Shown piece by piece: positions 1 to 8,955 of a stretch of 64,000 nt of DNA. The DNA lies in assembly GCF_036327775.1 (NCBI RefSeq), contig NZ_CP109598.1, positions 4,402,001 to 4,466,000 of the forward strand, in the 5' to 3' direction. Made by a program: the position numbers and the translations under genes. Numbering within the stretch: position 1 is the stretch's first letter; each line of letters starts with the position of its first letter. The notes below the pieces were generated by a model that did not search any database, was not told the DNA's origin, and saw only the letters and a list, made by a program, of their open reading frames with translations. Source of the DNA: Streptomyces sp. NBC_01498. Its GTDB lineage: Bacteria; Actinomycetota; Actinomycetes; Streptomycetales; Streptomycetaceae.

Positions 1-2286
1 GAGGGCGCGGTCGGCAGCATGAGCGTCACGGTGGTCGACTCCGACAACAAGAACATGGGGTCGACCACCGGTGCCCCGACCATCGCGGGCAACTGGACGG
101 CCAACGACCTCCGTTCGATGGAGATCACCTCCGGGCACGCCCCGCGGGGCCCCACCGAGGTCATGGTCGACGCCGACACCGCCGACAAGCACGGCCTGGC
201 GCTGGGCGAGGAACTGCGCACCATCACCGTCACCGGTGACCTCCGGGCGGAGATCGTCGGCATCGCCACCTTCAAGGTGACCAACCCGGGCGCCGCCGTC
301 GTCTACTTCGACACCGCGACCGCCCAGCGCGGACTCCTCGGCGGGACCGGCCTGTTCACGCAGATCAACGTGGTGGCGGAGCAGGGGGTGAGCGACACGG
401 AGCTGAAGGCGGACCTCGCGGGGTCGCTCGGGGGCGCGTACAAGCTCCAGACGCAGAAGGAGATGACGGACGCGGGCAAGGACAGCGTCGGCTCGTTCCT
501 CGACGTGATGAAGTACGCCATGCTCGGCTTCGCCGGGATCGCCTTCCTCGTCGGCATCTTCCTCATCGTCAACACCTTCTCCATGCTGGTCGCCCAGCGG
601 ACCCGCGAGATCGGTCTGATGCGGGCCATCGGCTCCAGCCGCAAGCAGGTCAACCGTTCGGTGCTGCTGGAGGCCGTGCTGCTCGGTGTCGTCGGCTCGG
701 TCGCCGGTGTCGCCGCGGGCGTCGGACTGGCCGTGGGCCTGATGGAACTCATGTCGTCCATGGGCATGGAGCTGTCCACCCAGGACCTCACCGTGAACTG
801 GACGACCCCGGTGATCGGGCTGACGCTCGGCGTGATCGTCACCGTGCTCGCCGCGTACATACCGGCCCGCCGGGCCGGGAAGGTCTCGCCGATGGCGGCG
901 CTGCGGGACGCCGGTACGCCGGCCGACGGCCGCGCCGGACGGGTCCGGGGCACGATCGGCGTGCTTCTCACCGCCGGGGGCACCGCCGCGCTGCTGGCCG
1001 CCGCCGGGTCCGGGAAGGCGAGCGAGGGCTCCCTGTTCCTCGGTGCGGGCGTGGTGCTGACGCTTCTCGGCTTCGTCGTCGTCGGGCCGCTGCTCGCCGG
1101 GTTCTTCGTCCGGGTGCTGAGCGCGGTCGTGCTGCGGGGCTTCGGCCCGGTCGGCCGGCTGGCCGAGCGCAACGCGCTGCGCAACCCGCGGCGTACCGGA
1201 GCCACCGGCGCCGCCCTGATGATCGGTCTGGCCCTGGTGGCCTGTCTGTCGGTGGTCGGCTCGTCCATGGTCGCCTCCGCGACGGACGAACTGGACCGCA
1301 CGGTCGGGGCCGACTTCATCGTCGAGTCCGGCACCGGCCAGCCGATCGTCCCGCAGGCCCAGAAGGCGATGGAGGGGACACCCCACATCGCGCACGTCAC
1401 CGAGTACAAGCAGATCGAGACCACGCTGACCCTGCCCGACGGCACGACCACCGGCGACGACCTGACGGCGGCCGACCCGACGTACGCGGAGGATCTGCGC
1501 CGGGAGACCGTCGCGGGCGACCTGTCCGCCGCCTACGGCAAGGACGCGATGTCCGTCGGCGAGGGCTTCGCCAAGGAGCACGCGCTGAGGGTCGGGGACG
1601 AGCTGACCGTCGCGTTCAAGGGCGGTGAGAACGCCCAACTCACCCTCGCGGCGATCACCTCCGACGACGTGTCGATCGACAAGGGCTCCATGTACGTGGC
1701 CCTCTCCACCGTCGAGCGGTATCTGCCGGCCGACCTGATGCCGAAGAACCTGCTGATGTTCGCGGCGGCCGAGGACGGCAAGGAGAAGGAGGCGTACGCG
1801 GCGCTCAAGGACTCGCTCGCCCCGTACCCGCAGTACAGCGTGCAGGACCAGACGGACTTCAAGCAGGATCTGAAGGACCAGATCGGCCAGCTGCTGAACA
1901 TCGTCTACGGGCTGCTCGGACTCGCGATCATCGTCGCGGTGCTGGGCGTGGTGAACACCCTCGCGCTGTCGGTCGTGGAGCGCACCAGGGAGATCGGGCT
2001 GCTGCGGGCCATCGGCCTGTCGCGCCGTCAGCTGCGCCGCATGATCCGGCTGGAGTCGGTGGTCATCGCCCTCTTCGGCGCGCTGCTCGGCCTCGGTCTG
2101 GGCATGGGCTGGGGCACCGCCGCGCAGAAGATCCTCGCGCTGGAGGGCCTGGGGGTGCTGGAGATCCCGTGGCCGACCATCACCGGGGTGTTCGTGGCCT
2201 CGGCCTTCGTGGGACTGTTCGCCGCGCTCGTCCCGGCCTTCCGGGCCGGCCGGATGAACGTGCTGAACGCCATCGCGACGGACTGA
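1..2286 (+). CDS. FtsX/MacB-like ABC transporter permease, 5'-truncated by window
   Basis: This is the permease subunit of a two-component ABC exporter of the MacB/FtsX/LolE kind, acting in the cytoplasmic membrane. The frame is open from base 1, and the first ATG at 19 is not preceded by a ribosome binding site, so the true N-terminus lies upstream. About 760 residues are visible against roughly 850 for full-length family members. Membrane clusters occur near visible residues 165-295 and again at 620-755. Each contains the FtsX signature in which a Gln-Arg-Thr-Arg-Glu-Ile-Gly-Leu-(Met/Leu)-Arg-Ala-Ile-Gly stretch follows a helix; it appears near 597-636 and 1978-2016 of the window. The two halves resemble an internal duplication. 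The partner ATPase is presumably upstream. The extracytoplasmic loops are large. The substrate cannot be told from sequence. A paralogue of the same design lies at 49.2-51.8 kb. Confidence 0.9.
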   Translation, partial: EGAVGSMSVTVVDSDNKNMGSTTGAPTIAGNWTANDLRSMEITSGHAPRGPTEVMVDADTADKHGLALGEELRTITVTGDLRAEIVGIATFKVTNPGAAVVYFDTATAQRGLLGGTGLFTQINVVAEQGVSDTELKADLAGSLGGAYKLQTQKEMTDAGKDSVGSFLDVMKYAMLGFAGIAFLVGIFLIVNTFSMLVAQRTREIGLMRAIGSSRKQVNRSVLLEAVLLGVVGSVAGVAAGVGLAVGLMELMSSMGMELSTQDLTVNWTTPVIGLTLGVIVTVLAAYIPARRAGKVSPMAALRDAGTPADGRAGRVRGTIGVLLTAGGTAALLAAAGSGKASEGSLFLGAGVVLTLLGFVVVGPLLAGFFVRVLSAVVLRGFGPVGRLAERNALRNPRRTGATGAALMIGLALVACLSVVGSSMVASATDELDRTVGADFIVESGTGQPIVPQAQKAMEGTPHIAHVTEYKQIETTLTLPDGTTTGDDLTAADPTYAEDLRRETVAGDLSAAYGKDAMSVGEGFAKEHALRVGDELTVAFKGGENAQLTLAAITSDDVSIDKGSMYVALSTVERYLPADLMPKNLLMFAAAEDGKEKEAYAALKDSLAPYPQYSVQDQTDFKQDLKDQIGQLLNIVYGLLGLAIIVAVLGVVNTLALSVVERTREIGLLRAIGLSRRQLRRMIRLESVVIALFGALLGLGLGMGWGTAAQKILALEGLGVLEIPWPTITGVFVASAFVGLFAALVPAFRAGRMNVLNAIATD

Positions 2287-2323
2287 GTCCTTCCGCTCGG
2301 GACAGGTGGATCACCGTAGGTTT

Positions 2324-2362
2324 TCGGCTCCGGTGGGTGCGTCTCGCACCCGCCGGAGCCGA
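2324..2362. terminator. GC-rich hairpin after the permease gene
   Basis: Eighteen-base arms (2324-2341 and 2345-2362) pair around a 3-base loop with a single G-U wobble. The structure begins 37 bases after the permease stop. There is no clear U-tract, as is common in Streptomyces terminators. It separates the core permease gene from the biosynthetic locus. Confidence 0.7.
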
Positions 2363-2517
2363 TCGCGTTCTCCCAGTTCAGGGCGGTGCTGACAACAAGC
2401 TGCGCGCGTAGATGCAGCAAGCTGACACGCCCCCGCACCCCATTTCGAGACACCCGCTGCCATGGTCGTCCCACCGGAAGCGAACCGGTCCTACGGAACG
2501 ATTCAACAGGGGGAATT

Positions 2518-2766
2518 GTGTTCGGTGTCCCGCACGGCAACTCCGGGAAAACCAGCGTCCGTTCGCGTACCGCGCGCACCGCGCTCGCTCTTGGTCTCTG
2601 CACCGCCGCGCTGACCCTCTCCGCGGGCGCCGCCTCCGCCGCCGACCCCGAACCCGCCCCGGCCCCCGACCCGCTGACCCTGTGTCAGACGGACGGCGCC
2701 ACCACCTCCGCGCCGGTCTCCGGCGAGATCCCGACCGTCTGCAAGCTCGTCAACGGCTGGGACTGA
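2518..2766 (+). CDS. small secreted peptide upstream of the SARP gene
   Basis: I do not recognise this 82-residue product. A GTG start at 2518 is preceded by a purine-rich AGGGGGA site, which is why I chose it over the upstream in-frame ATG-type starts. The N-terminus has Arg/Lys residues followed by a hydrophobic Ala/Leu stretch ending in Ala-Gly-Ala-Ala-Ser-Ala-Ala, a typical signal peptide with an AxA cleavage site near residue 36. The mature part is about 45 residues, Pro/Ala-rich at its start. It has two Cys residues that could form a disulfide and ends Asn-Gly-Trp-Asp. The stop is only 10 bases from the SARP start codon, so the two are probably co-transcribed. It could be a signal or immunity factor for the biosynthetic locus, but that is only inference from position. 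Confidence 0.65.
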   Translation: MFGVPHGNSGKTSVRSRTARTALALGLCTAALTLSAGAASAADPEPAPAPDPLTLCQTDGATTSAPVSGEIPTVCKLVNGWD

Positions 2767-2776
2767 GGACCGGTCC

Positions 2777-4570
2777 GTGCGGTTTCAGCTCCTCGGGCCG
2801 CTCAGCATCACCGACGGCTCCGACACCGTCGTCCTCCAGCCGTCGAAACCCACCATTCTCCTCGCCTCACTTCTTCTGCATGCCAACTCGGTCGTCTCCG
2901 CGGACTACTTGCAGCGGACGATGTGGGGCGAGGAACAGCCCGCCACCTCCCGCGCGGCACTCCAGACCTGTGTGCTGCGGCTGCGCCGGCTGTTCACCAA
3001 GCACGGCGTCACCGAGACCCCGATCGAGGCCGTGCCCGGCGGTTACCGGATCACGGCCGGGCCCCGCCATCTCGACCTGATCGGTTTCCGCGAGGAGGTG
3101 CGGCGGGCCGCCGAACTCCCCGACCCGGAGAGCGAACTGCACGTCCTCAAAGGGGCGTTGGCACTGTGGGAGGGCTCCGTCCTGGCCAACGTACGCTCCG
3201 ACGTGCTGCACCGCGACGAAGTCCCCCGGCTCGTCGAGGAGCGGCTGCGCACCCTGGAACGGGCCTGCGACCTCAAACTGCGGCTCGGCCGCTGCGGCGA
3301 GGCGCTGGTGGAGCTGTGGAGCGCCAGCCGGGCCCACCCCGGGCACGAGCGGTTCCGGGAGCAGCTCATCGAGGCCCTGTACCGCACCGGCCGGCAGACC
3401 GAGGCGCTCGCCGAGTACCGGCTGGTCAAGGACTATCTCCACGACGAGCTGGGGGTGGACCCCTCACCCGCGCTGCGCCGGCTGGAGATGGCCATCCTGC
3501 GCGGTGAGGACCTGGGACCGGCCGACGACCGGCGCCCCGGCGACTCCGCGTACGTCTCCGGCGGCGGTGAACAGCGGCAGACCGTCGCCCCCGCCGTGGC
3601 CCCGGCGGCGACGGTGGAACCGGTCACGGCCGTCCACTCCTTCACCGGGCGCGCCGCCGAGAGCGCCGCGCTCCTGGAGCGGCTGACCGCGCCCGGCCAC
3701 GACCCCGTCACGCTCCTGGTGTCCGGCGCCCCCGGCATCGGGAAGTCCGCGCTGGCCCGGCACCTCGCCCACCAGGTCAGGGACCGTTTCCCGGCCGGTC
3801 TGTTCCTGGTGCGGATGGTCGGCCCGGACGGTACGCCGCGCAGGTCCGACGACGCGGCGGCCGAGGTGGCGGCCGTGCTGCGCGAGAAGGCACCCGGCGA
3901 GCGGGCCCTGCTCGTGCTGGACGACGTGGTCGACGCCGACCAGGTACGGCCGCTGCTCCCGTCCGGCGCGGACGGCGCGGCGATCGTCACCAGCCGGCGC
4001 GGCCTCGCCGGGCTCGTCGCCACCCACGGCGGGTGGGTGCTGCGGCTGGGCACCTTCACCGAGGAGGAGTCGTACGCGCTGCTGGTCGCCGTCCTCGGCA
4101 CCGAACGCGTCGGGGCGGAACCGGAGGCGGCCCGCCGACTCGCCGCCGCCTGCGGCCACCACCCACTCGCCCTGCGCATCATGTCGGCCCGGCTGCTCAC
4201 CCGGCCCGCGCTGCGGCTGGCCGACTCCTTGAGCTGGCTGGCGGAGGACCCGCTGGCCCGGCTCTCGCTCGCCGACTCGCCCGACCTGTCCGTGCACCGT
4301 GTGCTGGGGGAGGCGCTCGACCGGCTCGAACCGCCGCTCGCCGACGCCTTCCTGAAGGTCGCCGCGCAGATTCCCGACCACTTCACGGCCGAGGACGGGG
4401 TGCGGGTGCTCGGGATGTCCCCCGCCGAGGCGGACGACGTCCTGGACCGGCTCGCCGACGCCGGACTGCTGGAAGAAGGGCCGCCCGGCCCGTACCGGGT
4501 GCACGAACTGCTCCGTGTGTACGCGCGCAGAACCGCGCCGTATCGATCCAGACCGATACAGAAGGTGTGA
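2777..4570 (+). CDS. SARP-family transcriptional activator with NB-ARC ATPase domain
   Basis: This is probably the pathway-specific activator of the adjacent peptide cluster. Residues 1-95 form an OmpR-type winged helix of the SARP family (the RFQLLGPL start, then a recognition-helix region with RAALQTCVLRLRR). Residues 100-245 form the BTAD helical repeat domain, ending LGVDPSPALRRLE. From about 285 there is an NB-ARC P-loop (SGAPGIGKSAL, Walker A) and a Walker B-like LLVLDD. The C-terminus has a short winged-helix segment (YRVHELLRVYAR). At 597 residues it lacks the long TPR domain of AfsR. It starts with GTG, 10 bases after the small secreted peptide. The first biosynthetic gene follows 5 bases after its stop, so activator and operon may share a transcript. 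Confidence 0.92.
   Translation: MRFQLLGPLSITDGSDTVVLQPSKPTILLASLLLHANSVVSADYLQRTMWGEEQPATSRAALQTCVLRLRRLFTKHGVTETPIEAVPGGYRITAGPRHLDLIGFREEVRRAAELPDPESELHVLKGALALWEGSVLANVRSDVLHRDEVPRLVEERLRTLERACDLKLRLGRCGEALVELWSASRAHPGHERFREQLIEALYRTGRQTEALAEYRLVKDYLHDELGVDPSPALRRLEMAILRGEDLGPADDRRPGDSAYVSGGGEQRQTVAPAVAPAATVEPVTAVHSFTGRAAESAALLERLTAPGHDPVTLLVSGAPGIGKSALARHLAHQVRDRFPAGLFLVRMVGPDGTPRRSDDAAAEVAAVLREKAPGERALLVLDDVVDADQVRPLLPSGADGAAIVTSRRGLAGLVATHGGWVLRLGTFTEEESYALLVAVLGTERVGAEPEAARRLAAACGHHPLALRIMSARLLTRPALRLADSLSWLAEDPLARLSLADSPDLSVHRVLGEALDRLEPPLADAFLKVAAQIPDHFTAEDGVRVLGMSPAEADDVLDRLADAGLLEEGPPGPYRVHELLRVYARRTAPYRSRPIQKV
4540..4559. promoter_or_regulatory. short inverted repeat just before the biosynthetic operon
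   Basis: GTATCG and CGATAC arms (4540-4545 and 4554-4559) are separated by 8 bases. They overlap the last codons of the SARP gene and lie 16 bases before the ATG of the E1-like gene. It could be an operator or an RNA hairpin near the ribosome binding site. The evidence is sequence symmetry only. Confidence 0.3.
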
Positions 4571-4575
4571 ATCCC

Positions 4576-6960
4576 ATGGCTGAAGAAGCGACCGCGACTC
4601 CGACGGCCGTCGCGCCTGAGGAGGCACCGGCGGAGCCCACCGCCGTGCCCGCGCCCGCCGCGTCCACCCCCGCGCCCGCCGCCGCGTCCGCCTTCGACGC
4701 CCTGGCCGGCACCCGGCCCCGGGTCCGCCGCGACGTCCTCTTCACCGAGACCCCCGGCGGCGTCCTCTTCCACAACGCCGACGGCGGCTTCCACCTCACC
4801 GGCCGCAGCGCCTACCGCTTCGCCTCGCTGATGGTGCCGCACCTGGCGGGCCACCACCGGCTCGGCGACATCTGCCAGGGCTTCGGACCGGCGCAGCGCG
4901 CCATGGCCGCCGAACTGGTCAAGACGCTGTACGAGCGCGGCTTCGCCCGTGACATCCCCGAGGACGAGACCGCCGCCCCCGAGGCGGCCCCCGGCACTCC
5001 CGCCGGGGCCCACACCCTCACCGACGCGGTCGGCACCCGCTTCGCCGCCCAGATCGCGTACGCCGACCACTACGCCGACGGCGCCCCCGCCCGCTTCCTC
5101 CGCTACCGCACCACCCGCGTCGCGATCCTCGGCACCGGCCCCGTCGCCCGCTGGTGCGCCCTCAGCCTCGTCCGCAACGGCGGCTCCCACCTCGCCGTCG
5201 AGGGCGCGGAGACGGCCGGCGACCCGGTCCTGACCGCCGAGATCGCCGAACTGGCCGCGCAGGACTGCCCGGTGACCCTCGACACCCTCCCCGCGCACCC
5301 CGGCTGGCCCGCGCTCGACGGCTACGACATCGTCGTCGTCACCGGCGCCGACGCCTCCCCGCGCACCCACGCCCTGCTGTCGGCGGGCGTGCCCGAGGGC
5401 ACGACCCTCATCCCCGCCTGGACGTTCGGCCGCCGCTCGGTCACCGGGCCGCTCAGCAGGGCAGGTTCGGCCGGCTGCTGGTCCTGCGCGGTGCTGCGCC
5501 TCGGCGGCAACACCGACGCCGGAACGGCCGCCGACATCTGGAGCGAGGTCGCCGGAGGCGCCGTCGCCGGCGCCTCCGGACGGTCCGCCCCGACCGGCCC
5601 CGTCGCCGCCATGTCCGGCAACCTCCTCGGCTACGAGGTCTTCCGCCTCACCACCGGCGTCCTGCCCGCCGAGACCGACGGCCAGGTCCTCGTCCAGGAC
5701 CTCGAATCCCTCGACGTGATGGCCGAGCCCGTCCAGCCGCACCCCCGCTGCGCGCTGTGCGCCCCCGCCGCCCGTACCCCGCGCCCCGCCCTCCCCGGCG
5801 GGCTGACCCTCCCCGTCACCCCGACCGTGGAGAGCGCGGGCGAGGCGGAGGCCCTGGTCGAAGGGCTCAACCGGATCAGCTCGGTCCTGGTGCGCCCCTT
5901 CACCGGCATCTTCGCCCGGTACGACGACGAGAGCCTCACCCAGACCCCCCTCAAGATCAGCCGCGTCGAACTCGCCGTCGGCCACGGCCCGCGCCGCGCC
6001 GTCGCCGCCTTCGACGTGCACCACCTCGCCGGCGCCCGGCTGCGCGCCCTGTACGCGGCGGCCGAGACGTACGTCGAGCACGTCGTCCCGGTCGTCCCCG
6101 GGGCCGGTGACCCCGCCGACGGCATCCCCGCGCTCGGCCCCGACCGGCTGACCACGGGCAGCGGCACCACGACCGGCACCGAAGCGGTCCGCGCCTGGGT
6201 CACCGCGACGTCGCTGCTCACCAAGGAGCCGGTACGCGTACCGGCCGCCGCCGTACGGCCGTTCGGCCCGTACAACGCCGACCGCCTGCACCAGCCGACC
6301 ACCGCCGGCGCGGGCGCGGGCCCCGGCCCCCAGGAGGCGGCGGGCCGCGGGCTGCTCTCCGCGCTCGCCCACGGCGCGCTGCTGCGGGCGGTACGCGGCG
6401 AGGCGCCCGGCGCGCTCGTCACCTCCCCGGCGGCCGGTGAGCCGGACGCCGACCCGGAGCTGGTGTTCCTGCTCAAGTCCGTGCCGAACGTGGGCATCGG
6501 GGCCGAACTCGTCGACCTCGGCGAGCGGGAGCACTCCGGCGCCCATGTCGTCCTCGCCCGCGAGACGGACGGCGCCGACGGCACCGGAGGACGGGGCCGC
6601 TGGGCCGTGGCCGCCGGGCTGTCCCGTACCGGCGCCGCGTGCGCCGCGCTGCGCGACCTCCTCGGCCAGGTGCAACTCGCCGCCGAGGAGCCGGAGTCGG
6701 CCGTCGACCTCGGCGACCCGCTGATGCGCGACCTCGCCGCCGCGACCGTCCCGGTGACCGCCGGACCGGTCGCCGCCGACGCCACCGCCACCACGTTCGA
6801 CGCGGTCCTCGACCGGCTGCGGGCCGCCGGGCGCGACGTGCTGTACATCGACACCACCCCCGCCGACCTGCCCTCCGGCGGCATCAGCACCGCACGCGTC
6901 CTGCTCACCACCGCCTCCACCGGCGGCGCCGACGCGGAGGGCGCACCCGATGCCGGCTGA
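4576..6960 (+). CDS. E1/ThiF-like TOMM leader-peptide-binding protein (ocin-ThiF type)
   Basis: Proteins of this class bind the precursor leader through an N-terminal RiPP recognition element and activate the YcaO cyclodehydratase. The 794-residue product begins with an Ala/Pro-rich tail of about 45 residues. A winged-helix-like section follows (roughly residues 50-130, including VLFHNADGGFHLTGRSAYRF), consistent with a RiPP recognition element. A Rossmann-type glycine motif (ILGTGPVARW) sits near residue 183, and likely zinc-binding CxxC pairs near 302 (CWSC) and 393 (CALC). The rest is a long dehydrogenase/E1-like C-terminal part. The start is the ATG at 4576; the longer open frame upstream is the shadow of the SARP gene. 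Its stop overlaps the first YcaO gene by 11 bases, indicating translational coupling. Confidence 0.85.
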   Translation: MAEEATATPTAVAPEEAPAEPTAVPAPAASTPAPAAASAFDALAGTRPRVRRDVLFTETPGGVLFHNADGGFHLTGRSAYRFASLMVPHLAGHHRLGDICQGFGPAQRAMAAELVKTLYERGFARDIPEDETAAPEAAPGTPAGAHTLTDAVGTRFAAQIAYADHYADGAPARFLRYRTTRVAILGTGPVARWCALSLVRNGGSHLAVEGAETAGDPVLTAEIAELAAQDCPVTLDTLPAHPGWPALDGYDIVVVTGADASPRTHALLSAGVPEGTTLIPAWTFGRRSVTGPLSRAGSAGCWSCAVLRLGGNTDAGTAADIWSEVAGGAVAGASGRSAPTGPVAAMSGNLLGYEVFRLTTGVLPAETDGQVLVQDLESLDVMAEPVQPHPRCALCAPAARTPRPALPGGLTLPVTPTVESAGEAEALVEGLNRISSVLVRPFTGIFARYDDESLTQTPLKISRVELAVGHGPRRAVAAFDVHHLAGARLRALYAAAETYVEHVVPVVPGAGDPADGIPALGPDRLTTGSGTTTGTEAVRAWVTATSLLTKEPVRVPAAAVRPFGPYNADRLHQPTTAGAGAGPGPQEAAGRGLLSALAHGALLRAVRGEAPGALVTSPAAGEPDADPELVFLLKSVPNVGIGAELVDLGEREHSGAHVVLARETDGADGTGGRGRWAVAAGLSRTGAACAALRDLLGQVQLAAEEPESAVDLGDPLMRDLAAATVPVTAGPVAADATATTFDAVLDRLRAAGRDVLYIDTTPADLPSGGISTARVLLTTASTGGADAEGAPDAG

Positions 6961-8881
6961 CGCACCCTGGGAGCGGTCCGCCCGCGACCTCGCCACACTG
7001 ATGCGCCGCAGTCTCGACGCGCCCGGCGGGCCCGCCCCCGTGCTCGACGTCGCGCCGCTCGGCGTCCGCGACGCCTTCACCGACGAGCGCCCGGCCCGGC
7101 GGGACGGCGGGGTGCCCGTACGGTTCTACGGCCGCCACGCCGTCGTCGGCCCCTTCACCGCCCCCGGCGCGGACGACCGTCCCTGCGCCCGCTGTCTCGC
7201 CCGCCGCTGGCAGGGCGTGCGCTCCGTCGCCCTGCGCGAGGCCCTGGAGCTGGGCTCCGGCACCAGCGCGGCGGGCGAGTCGCCGTACATCACCCCGTTC
7301 TCCGCCGACGCCCTCGCCGGGCTCGTGGCGGCCCGACTCGCCGGGGAGGCGCCGTCGGCCGGCCCCTTCCCGGCGGTCCACCTCGTGGACCTGGAGACCC
7401 TCCAGGTCCGGCACTACCCCCTGGTGCCGGACCCGGAGTGCCCGCACTGCGGGCGCGGTGAGGACGACACCGCCGAGGCGGCCGTCCTCACCCTGGACTC
7501 CGCGCCCAAGCACCGGCCGGGCAGCTTCCGGGTCCGGGACATCGGCGCGTACGACCTGTCCGTGGAGCCGTACGCCAACCCGGTCTGCGGCTCCCTCGGC
7601 CCCTCCGTCGTGCACGACATCTCGTCCCCCTCCACCTCCGCGACCATCGGCTGCTTCTCGATGCGCAGCGGCGACTATCTGCGCGAGACGTTCTGGGGCG
7701 GCCACGCCGACACCTTCGCGCACAGCGTGCGCATCGGGGTGCTGGAAGGTCTGGAGCGGTACGCCGGGATGCGCTCCCGTGCCAAGACGGCGGGCACGCG
7801 GGGTTCGCTCAACGGGCTGCGCGCCGCCGGGCAGCAGGTGGTCGACCCGCGCGAAGTGGGCCTGTACTCCGAGGAGTTCCACCGCGCCAACCCGCGCGTC
7901 ACGCCCTTCCACCCGGACCGGGAACTGCCCTGGGTCTGGGGATACTCGCTCCGCGACCACCGGCCCGTCCTCGTCCCCGAGGTGCTGACGTACTATCACG
8001 CGCCCGGTCTGGAGAACCGGTTCGTGCAGGAGAGCTCCAACGGCTGCGCGTCCGGCGGCTGCATGGAGGAGGCCGTCTACTTCGGCCTGATGGAGGTCGT
8101 CGAACGCGACGCGTTCCTCCTCACCTGGTACGGCGGCGCCGCCCTGCCCGAACTCGACCCGCGCACCAGCACCCGCGCCGCCACCCGGCAGATGGTCGAC
8201 CGGCTGGAGATGTACGGCTACGAGGCCCGCTTCTTCGACACCCGGATCACCTTCCCCGTCCCCGTCGTCACCGGCGTCGCCGTCCGCCCCGACGGCGGAC
8301 CGGGCCGCATGTGCTTCGGCGCGGGCGCCGGACTCGACCCCGAGTCCGCGCTGGCCGGGGCGCTCTGCGAGATCGCGACCGACGCCGTCAACCTCCAGGG
8401 CCGCACCCGGCGCGACGAGGCCCGGCTGCGCGCCATGGCCACCGACTACGACAAGGTCGCCGCCCTGCACGACCACCCGCTCGCCTACGGCATCCCGGAG
8501 ATGGGGAACAACGCCCACTTCCTGATCGGCGTGCCCGGCGCGCCCCGCACCCGCACCCGCTCCCTCGCGGAGGCGTACGGCGACGGATCGGTGCCGCCCG
8601 TCTCGGACGACCTTCGCGACGACCTCGCCCGGTGCGTGGAGGCGGTCACCGACAAGGGGTTCGACGTGGTCGTGGTCGACCAGACCATGCCCGAACAGCG
8701 CGATCTCGGTCTGACGACGGTCTCGGTGCTCGTCCCCGGGCTGCTGCCCATCGACTTCGGCTGGACCCGGCAGCGCGCGCTCGGCATGCCCCGGCTGCGC
8801 ACCGCCCTGCGCGAGGCCGGGATTCGCGACCACGACCTGACCGACGCCGAACTGAACCTGACGCCGCACCCCTTCCCCTGA
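6950..8881 (+). CDS. YcaO-domain cyclodehydratase, first copy
   Basis: YcaO enzymes use ATP to activate a backbone amide, so that Cys, Ser or Thr side chains cyclise to azolines. This 643-residue protein has an N-terminal part with two CxxC pairs (CARC near residue 79, CPHC near 164) and a YcaO core from about residue 200. In the core the acidic and arginine motifs of the ATP/Mg site are intact: LEGLERYAG near 265 and EVVERDAF near 382. The chain ends in Pro-His-Pro-Phe-Pro, the PxPxP-type tail that azoline-forming YcaO proteins use to complete the active site. The neighbouring E1-like and SagB-type genes support azole formation. A second, similarly intact YcaO is encoded at 17716, so the reactions of the two may differ. 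Confidence 0.93.
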   Translation: MPADAPWERSARDLATLMRRSLDAPGGPAPVLDVAPLGVRDAFTDERPARRDGGVPVRFYGRHAVVGPFTAPGADDRPCARCLARRWQGVRSVALREALELGSGTSAAGESPYITPFSADALAGLVAARLAGEAPSAGPFPAVHLVDLETLQVRHYPLVPDPECPHCGRGEDDTAEAAVLTLDSAPKHRPGSFRVRDIGAYDLSVEPYANPVCGSLGPSVVHDISSPSTSATIGCFSMRSGDYLRETFWGGHADTFAHSVRIGVLEGLERYAGMRSRAKTAGTRGSLNGLRAAGQQVVDPREVGLYSEEFHRANPRVTPFHPDRELPWVWGYSLRDHRPVLVPEVLTYYHAPGLENRFVQESSNGCASGGCMEEAVYFGLMEVVERDAFLLTWYGGAALPELDPRTSTRAATRQMVDRLEMYGYEARFFDTRITFPVPVVTGVAVRPDGGPGRMCFGAGAGLDPESALAGALCEIATDAVNLQGRTRRDEARLRAMATDYDKVAALHDHPLAYGIPEMGNNAHFLIGVPGAPRTRTRSLAEAYGDGSVPPVSDDLRDDLARCVEAVTDKGFDVVVVDQTMPEQRDLGLTTVSVLVPGLLPIDFGWTRQRALGMPRLRTALREAGIRDHDLTDAELNLTPHPFP

Positions 8882-8955
8882 GCCCCTGAGCACCGAGGGC
8901 CGGCCCCGAACCCCCGACCCGCACCCTGACCCGCATCCCCGAGAGGAGTCCCACC

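Noticed and set aside
2400..4575. SARP heptamer direct repeats upstream of the operon
   Set aside because: I looked for regularly spaced heptamers near the small-peptide and operon starts and saw none convincing by eye.
3433..7080. A 1215-codon open frame on the minus strand across the SARP and E1-like genes
   Set aside because: It is a GC-bias shadow: Gly/Ala/Arg-rich, no domain pattern, and opposite to two well-supported genes.
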